Below are positions 60,701-64,000 of a DNA stretch of 64,000 bases, one piece after another. Positions within the stretch are counted from its first letter, which is position 1. Every line of letters begins with the position of its first letter. The position numbers and the translations under genes are program-made. The notes beneath the pieces are model-generated. The model was given only the letters and a program-made list of their open reading frames with translations. It searched no databases and was not told the origin of the DNA. The stretch comes from Candidatus Avelusimicrobium vaccinum (GTDB taxonomy: Bacteria > Elusimicrobiota > Elusimicrobia > Elusimicrobiales > Elusimicrobiaceae): assembly GCA_902794895.1 (NCBI GenBank), contig CADBIY010000001.1:124001-188000 (forward strand), read 5' to 3'.

Positions 60701-63700
60701 AATGACAAAATTATTTTGTTGGTAAATTTCCACTTGCTTGGTGCCTTGTAGTTCGGCTGCGCCCAGTAACACGCGCATCGTTTCTCCCGGATAATAAGTA
60801 TCCCGCTGAGTCAGTGTAATAGCCGGGAGTTTTAAGGCCGATTTCGCTTGAGTTACTACAAAAACCAACGATTGTGTAGCCGCTTTTGGGCTGGAAACGC
60901 TCAGACGATAAACCCCTTCCTCTAAAGCCGGCAAAGAAATACGTTGCGGGCCGGGCTCGTTAAAGTAGAGGGTCTTTTCAAAAGCCGTTTTTGTGGTCGC
61001 AAAATCTTGATAATATGCTTCCAAGGAAGGCTGGCGGCTACAGGAAAAATGGCGGCAACTGCTTTGCACGGCGGGGGGAAGTTTATTTTCCAACAAGTGT
61101 ACCTTGACTTGTACTTTTCCGGTTACGGAGTTGCCGTCTGCATTTGTTAAGTCCAGTTGTGCAAGTTCGGTAGCGGTGCGGGCATCATAAAAACCTTGTG
61201 AAAAATCGATCTTAAATAAATGAGGATGTGCGCTGAGTTGATACGAACGGGTGGTTTCTATGGGCCGCCCGCTTTCATCAAAAACTTCTGCCTGTACAAC
61301 AAATTGGGAAAATTCCTCATCTTCCTGTACTTTGGAAGGAGTAAAAGAAACGAAAAATTGACCTTTATCGTTGGTGGTCGTTTCCCCTTGCAAAACAAGT
61401 TCTTCCTGAACAGGCATCCAACGGGTCCACCACCAGTAAAAAGGCGGATGATACTCTTGACGTTTAATGGAGTAATTTACTTTTGCGTTGGCTAACGGAG
61501 CCCCAAAATAGTAATTGGCTTGTCCTTCCAAGCGGGCCGGTTTGCCATATTCCAATGTTTGCACCGGGGAAAGCAAGGTAACTTCATAATCCGGACGTTT
61601 AAATTCTTCCACGCGAAAGGAGCGTCCGGTTTGATAGGTCCGTTTGCCGTCAGGTAATTCAGTCTCCAGATAATAATGTCCCAATACCCCTTCTTGCGGT
61701 AAGGAAAATTGGGCTTGCGCCGAACCCATTTCATTTAAGGGTTGGGTGCTTGTAAAAATAGTTTTCCAATTCGGATCCCTGACCGTAAATTTAATCTTTT
61801 TACCGCTGAGTGTTTTCCAACCGCGTACTTGGCGTTCCAATGCTTGAACGGACAGATATACTTTTTGTCCGGGCCGGTAAATGGGGCGGTCCGTTTGGGC
61901 CGATAACAGTACCGGATCCGGGTTGTAGAAAGAAAAATGGATCGGTTGGATATAAGCAACGGAATGATCCTTTTTACCTAAGGCGCTGATTTGATAGTTT
62001 GAAGAACGGTTTTGGTTTCCTACCGTTACAGCGCGCGGTAAAGCCACTTGCCCATTTTTATCAGTTTGGGTTTGTTCGCGGGCTCCTTGCCAACTGGTTA
62101 ATAAATCCAACGGTACTTGGGCGGCCGGTTGACCCGTTTTCAAATCGACCGTATATAAATGGAACACATTGGGATGTAGTGTCTTTTGCGGGGCTGAGCG
62201 TAGTGTAGTAAAATCAGCGGGATTGGCTTCAATCGCGGAGGTTGCAAATACCGTAAGATCTGTTACGTTTAACACAACGGCTTGTACTGGGGTTGTTTTT
62301 TGGTTAAAATCGGCTTCCGGGCAGGATAATACGACATAAATCCCGACAGGTAAAGCCGTTAAAGAAAGCGTCCCGGTTTGTTCTTTAGCAACGGATTGAT
62401 ACGCAATGGGAAACGTTTGCTCGTGTAAGGGCTTTTCGTTTAAAAATTGTAAGTAATCTTCTTCCCGTAGAGAAGAAAAAACAGATCCCCAGTTATTGGG
62501 TTTATTTTTGGGGTTGTGGCGTGCGTAAATTTTACTTAATTGTTCAAAAGAAGAAGCATAGATCTTTACATAGATATGGTGCAAATTCTTCCCGGAATAT
62601 TGCAAAACGGGCGATTGGGGATGGATGGCTCCCTGAGGAACCTCCAGATGAAGTTGGACTTGTTGCAATTGGGCTGCCAAATTGGCGCATTCCTGGGTAA
62701 AATAGGAAGGCTCTAATTGTTGGGCATCTTGGCAGATCTGTAAGGCATCTGCTTGCCGTTGTTGATTTTGTAAAAAATGCGCAGTTTCCAGTGCTGTATA
62801 TCCGCGTGCATAAGAGGTATTATCCGAACTCCAATATCTTTTTAAGCGGTTTAACCAAGCCGGGCTTGTTTTTGCGGAAAATCCGCCTAATTCTTGGAGT
62901 AAGTTGGTAGCCAAGGTAACTGATTTTTCTTTATTTTCCCATATAAAATCAGCCGAGTTTGTAAATGGGAACAAAATAAAATCTGTCTTCCAAAAAACGA
63001 TGGCATTTTGACGGTTTTTACCGGATAGAGAAAATGCTTGTTCAAGTAACTGTGCCTGCAGGGTAAGCGCCGCTTCCCGGCCTCCCTTTTTAAGACGGAC
63101 TGTTTTGTTTAAAAAAATGGGTTTATCAATCCCGGTAAGAGGAGCGGTTACCGTATCATTGTTTTGATGATTTAACGAGTGGATCCATTGTTGTACGGTA
63201 AAATCAAATAAGGTAGGGATGCGGCGGATATCGGTATCTTTCAAAGTAAGAATTAAATTTTCCTGTTCAATGGGGGCTTGAAGCAAGGTGTTTTTTAAGG
63301 ACCATAATTGGCGGAAATCTTGGTCGATTTGTTCTTGCCACTGTTGTTGTGTCCAGGTAGTTATATCTTGGGAGGCTTGCGGGGTATCAATCGGGTTTTC
63401 GTTTAGGATGCGGGAAAACTGACTGGCCGCATTTTGAAAAACAAAAGTACGGTAAAGCAAAAAACGGGCTTTCCATAAAGGATCTTGCGGCAATTCATAG
63501 CCGTACAGCGTTTTGGCCGCATTTAAAAATTCTCCTAAATGATACTGACAGGCTGCTACGCGTAGTTGTGCCTGGTATTTTTGGGAACCGGAGGCAGTAG
63601 TTAAAATTTCTTCGTATTGCTTTTTGGCCGTTGTAAAATCATTATTTTGAAAATTTGTTTCTGCTTGGGTTAAGTTTGGTACGGCTCCCGCATATAAAGG

Positions 63701-63739
63701 AATCAGCAAAGCCAAATATACTTGGATTATTTTTCTCAT
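57758..63739 (-). CDS. Alpha-2-macroglobulin-like protein without thioester
   Basis: 1993 residues. The signal peptide (1-19, ending YAGA) has no lipobox, so it should be periplasmic rather than lipidated. It has an N-terminal TPR-like helical part (about 20-400), then a row of macroglobulin beta domains starting with TDRPIYRPGQKVYL, a low-complexity Ala/Met/Ser-rich stretch near residues 1160-1226 that may be the bait region, the A2M domain marker FTLPQSLTAWNILGY, and an alpha-helical toroid (about 1450-1800). The CxEQ thioester that normally opens the toroid is absent: the matching place (near residue 1455) reads MPNLLTTTHKDL. It may trap or shield proteases without covalent capture, as known for the thioester-less bacterial class. 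No pbpC neighbour. GAGG precedes the ATG. Confidence 0.9.
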   Translation of the reverse strand: MRKIIQVYLALLIPLYAGAVPNLTQAETNFQNNDFTTAKKQYEEILTTASGSQKYQAQLRVAACQYHLGEFLNAAKTLYGYELPQDPLWKARFLLYRTFVFQNAASQFSRILNENPIDTPQASQDITTWTQQQWQEQIDQDFRQLWSLKNTLLQAPIEQENLILTLKDTDIRRIPTLFDFTVQQWIHSLNHQNNDTVTAPLTGIDKPIFLNKTVRLKKGGREAALTLQAQLLEQAFSLSGKNRQNAIVFWKTDFILFPFTNSADFIWENKEKSVTLATNLLQELGGFSAKTSPAWLNRLKRYWSSDNTSYARGYTALETAHFLQNQQRQADALQICQDAQQLEPSYFTQECANLAAQLQQVQLHLEVPQGAIHPQSPVLQYSGKNLHHIYVKIYASSFEQLSKIYARHNPKNKPNNWGSVFSSLREEDYLQFLNEKPLHEQTFPIAYQSVAKEQTGTLSLTALPVGIYVVLSCPEADFNQKTTPVQAVVLNVTDLTVFATSAIEANPADFTTLRSAPQKTLHPNVFHLYTVDLKTGQPAAQVPLDLLTSWQGAREQTQTDKNGQVALPRAVTVGNQNRSSNYQISALGKKDHSVAYIQPIHFSFYNPDPVLLSAQTDRPIYRPGQKVYLSVQALERQVRGWKTLSGKKIKFTVRDPNWKTIFTSTQPLNEMGSAQAQFSLPQEGVLGHYYLETELPDGKRTYQTGRSFRVEEFKRPDYEVTLLSPVQTLEYGKPARLEGQANYYFGAPLANAKVNYSIKRQEYHPPFYWWWTRWMPVQEELVLQGETTTNDKGQFFVSFTPSKVQEDEEFSQFVVQAEVFDESGRPIETTRSYQLSAHPHLFKIDFSQGFYDARTATELAQLDLTNADGNSVTGKVQVKVHLLENKLPPAVQSSCRHFSCSRQPSLEAYYQDFATTKTAFEKTLYFNEPGPQRISLPALEEGVYRLSVSSPKAATQSLVFVVTQAKSALKLPAITLTQRDTYYPGETMRVLLGAAELQGTKQVEIYQQNNFVIHKQKLDSGVTVLEFPIQDTHRGGLAVRWFGASNYQFYDGETSVDVPFDNKKLAVDMHLPESVKPGSSVHWTLTARSASDTPVNGQALVTIYDKSLDYYEKNNLSLDFSQLFSQQKDVPSYTKSNRAGFTHSVRIPALNRKHAFNQLPLPSFNLHMFVRGYGLHRMLGSRAAMPMMAKAAGVQDNKMITTNAMEEPAAMAAGASFSADTLESVQESEADTGSTDQTTVRTDFAETAYFNSAVPVTNGKASLRFTLPQSLTAWNILGYVLTPAADFGSFMAQTVTRKDLMIRLTLPRFYREGDRGTLQAAVTNQTNQKLTAQVTLQLTRNGQNVLPDWHILQPVKTVSVEAQSTQFVTWEIQAPNQPDLYTVLAIVRAGKENDAEQRELPVLPAKQRLLASVHTALKEGTNLLNLREIANIPSQDIELTSLSLHPSLALQVLNSMPNLLTTTHKDLVSTLNRYVPLAVVHQFYTTYPELKQAVQKLPKRTGLTASWNENDPLRLELLTQTPWLRQAQGRQVHNADMISLFDNKLVASYLEKELKNILKFQNPTGAFTWFAGGPDDEYLTLYALHAFSQALTYQAEIPQAAAQKAFEFIHPKIEARLKKDSKESVAYALYAAYTLSAFPKTWPSYNAAKPYIKRWVDYADEYAKFMTPLGQIYAAAIYHRLGDDVKANKYLNLVLSRLKEDPLTGAYFAPEPESWLWYNDTLTTQTVTLRTLLEIRPQAPQLDAMTQWLLFNRQVNDWTDTQAAAQAVFTLLDIMKIKGALSTPSGYQINWGNTRQNLSFQPMDWTENLQWVHSGRQITSTDIEATIRKQGKMTDFASLSAIYQSNKVTASPQGVIHLTRQYFRRVKEANKTKLIPLADLEHVQIGDEIEVHLTLHTRSAFEYVQVTDPKPAGFESSELVSSWEWNPVSFYREIRDASTNFFINWLPNGTLTLRYVLRPTVAGDFHAAAAQTQSMYAPQYGAHTETLQIKVQK

Positions 63740-63766
63740 AACAGAACCTCGCAATTGATAAATACC

Positions 63767-63803
63767 AAAAATCTCTTTTGCCGGTAAGGGAAAAAGAGAT
63801 TTT
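63767..63803 (-). terminator. Terminator after argS
   Basis: AAAATCTCTTTT / AAAAGAGATTTT stem (63768-63779 with 63792-63803) with a 12-base loop, followed by a short T-rich stretch on the minus strand. AT-rich and therefore moderate. Confidence 0.6.
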
Positions 63804-63827
63804 AAGCGTGTACAAAGTGGCCCGGGA

Positions 63828-64000
63828 CTACATTTCTTCCGGTGCACTTACGCCAATAAATTCCAATCCTTTTTTGATTCGTTCCGCCACCCGTTGGCAA
63901 ATAAATAAACGGGATTTAGTCTGTTCCAGGTTGTTTTCATCCAGTACGCGGCACGTATCATAAAATGCGTGGAATAGACCGGCCAGTTCAATCAAATAAG
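63828..64000 (-). CDS. argS: Arginyl-tRNA synthetase, C-terminal end (partial)
   Basis: The last 57 codons are in the window; the 5' part lies beyond the right edge. The peptide contains ELAGLFHAFYDTCRVL and ends LEFIGVSAPEEM, the classical C-terminus of class I ArgRS (the anticodon-binding DALR domain). It charges tRNA-Arg. The stop TAG is at 63828-63830 and a hairpin follows. The A2M-like gene comes next on the same strand. Confidence 0.93.
   Translation of the reverse strand, partial: YLIELAGLFHAFYDTCRVLDENNLEQTKSRLFICQRVAERIKKGLEFIGVSAPEEM

Noticed and set aside
1-64000. CRISPR array, prophage or insertion sequence
   Set aside because: I saw no regularly spaced direct repeats, cas genes, integrase, transposase or phage structural genes; the only repeat-like element is the small one at 48017-48145.

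Overview
The window reads as a stretch of ordinary chromosome from a fermentative bacterium with a Gram-negative envelope. The envelope evidence is GmhA, Sec signal peptides, several lipoproteins, a large alpha-2-macroglobulin-type protein and a BatA-E cluster. Metabolism looks anaerobic: an adhE/rex pair, NADP-type glutamate dehydrogenase, an N-acetylglucosamine PTS operon, and no respiratory genes in view. The style of the pilin relic and the overall gene mix suggest the Elusimicrobiota (Elusimicrobium-like, gut associated). That placement is inference; no rRNA is present. TGA, TAA and TAG all act as stops. Most genes carry an AGGAG-type ribosome site, but a minority start without one.

Layout. 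1-12.2 kb: the ispE 5' end and a MORN-repeat gene on the minus strand, then on the plus strand trxA, an anchored thioredoxin-like protein, polA-coaE, rho, a wrecked prepilin gene (minus strand), rpmE with a histone-like tail, and prfA-prmC-murA-folC. 12.3-15.8 kb: a coiled-coil protein, ddl and a small membrane protein. 15.8-25.1 kb: gdhA facing a DtxR/MntR-like regulator, then ileS-lspA-TPR lipoprotein-degenerate P-type ATPase-queF-anchored protein, closely packed. 25.1-33.7 kb (mostly minus strand): an HU-like protein, gpsA, plsY, a secreted serine protease (plus strand), miaA, PilZ, miaB, pgi, rpiB and gmhA. 33.7-41.8 kb: an eight-gene moxR-DUF58-BatA/B/C/D/E cluster that probably continues into gmhA-rpiB-pgi. 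42-47.2 kb: two divergent genes with leaderless-type promoters, PreA, and three consecutive exported hydrolases. 47.3-48.2 kb: two proline tRNAs, a MerR regulator, a possible small RNA and a MITE-like nested palindrome. 48.2-51.7 kb: adhE and rex, divergent, each with a perfect palindrome at its start point. 51.7-57.7 kb: nagA, nagB, a GlcNAc IIBC permease and an EIIA-HPr-EI fusion, which together form a complete GlcNAc uptake and entry pathway. 57.7-64 kb: a 1993-residue alpha-2-macroglobulin-like protein and the 3' end of argS.

Most striking observations: (1) four genes (miaA, a merR-like gene, a C_GCAxxG_C_C gene and a membrane-protein gene) have a -10-like hexamer exactly six bases before ATG, which predicts leaderless mRNAs; (2) a P-type ATPase has lost its TGES, HP and CPC signatures but kept the phosphorylated aspartate; (3) a nested-palindrome element has compensatory stem changes between its two arms; (4) a prepilin gene is broken by a nonsense codon and a frameshift downstream of a structured leader that hides its ribosome site. 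I see no CRISPR array, transposase, prophage or defence island.
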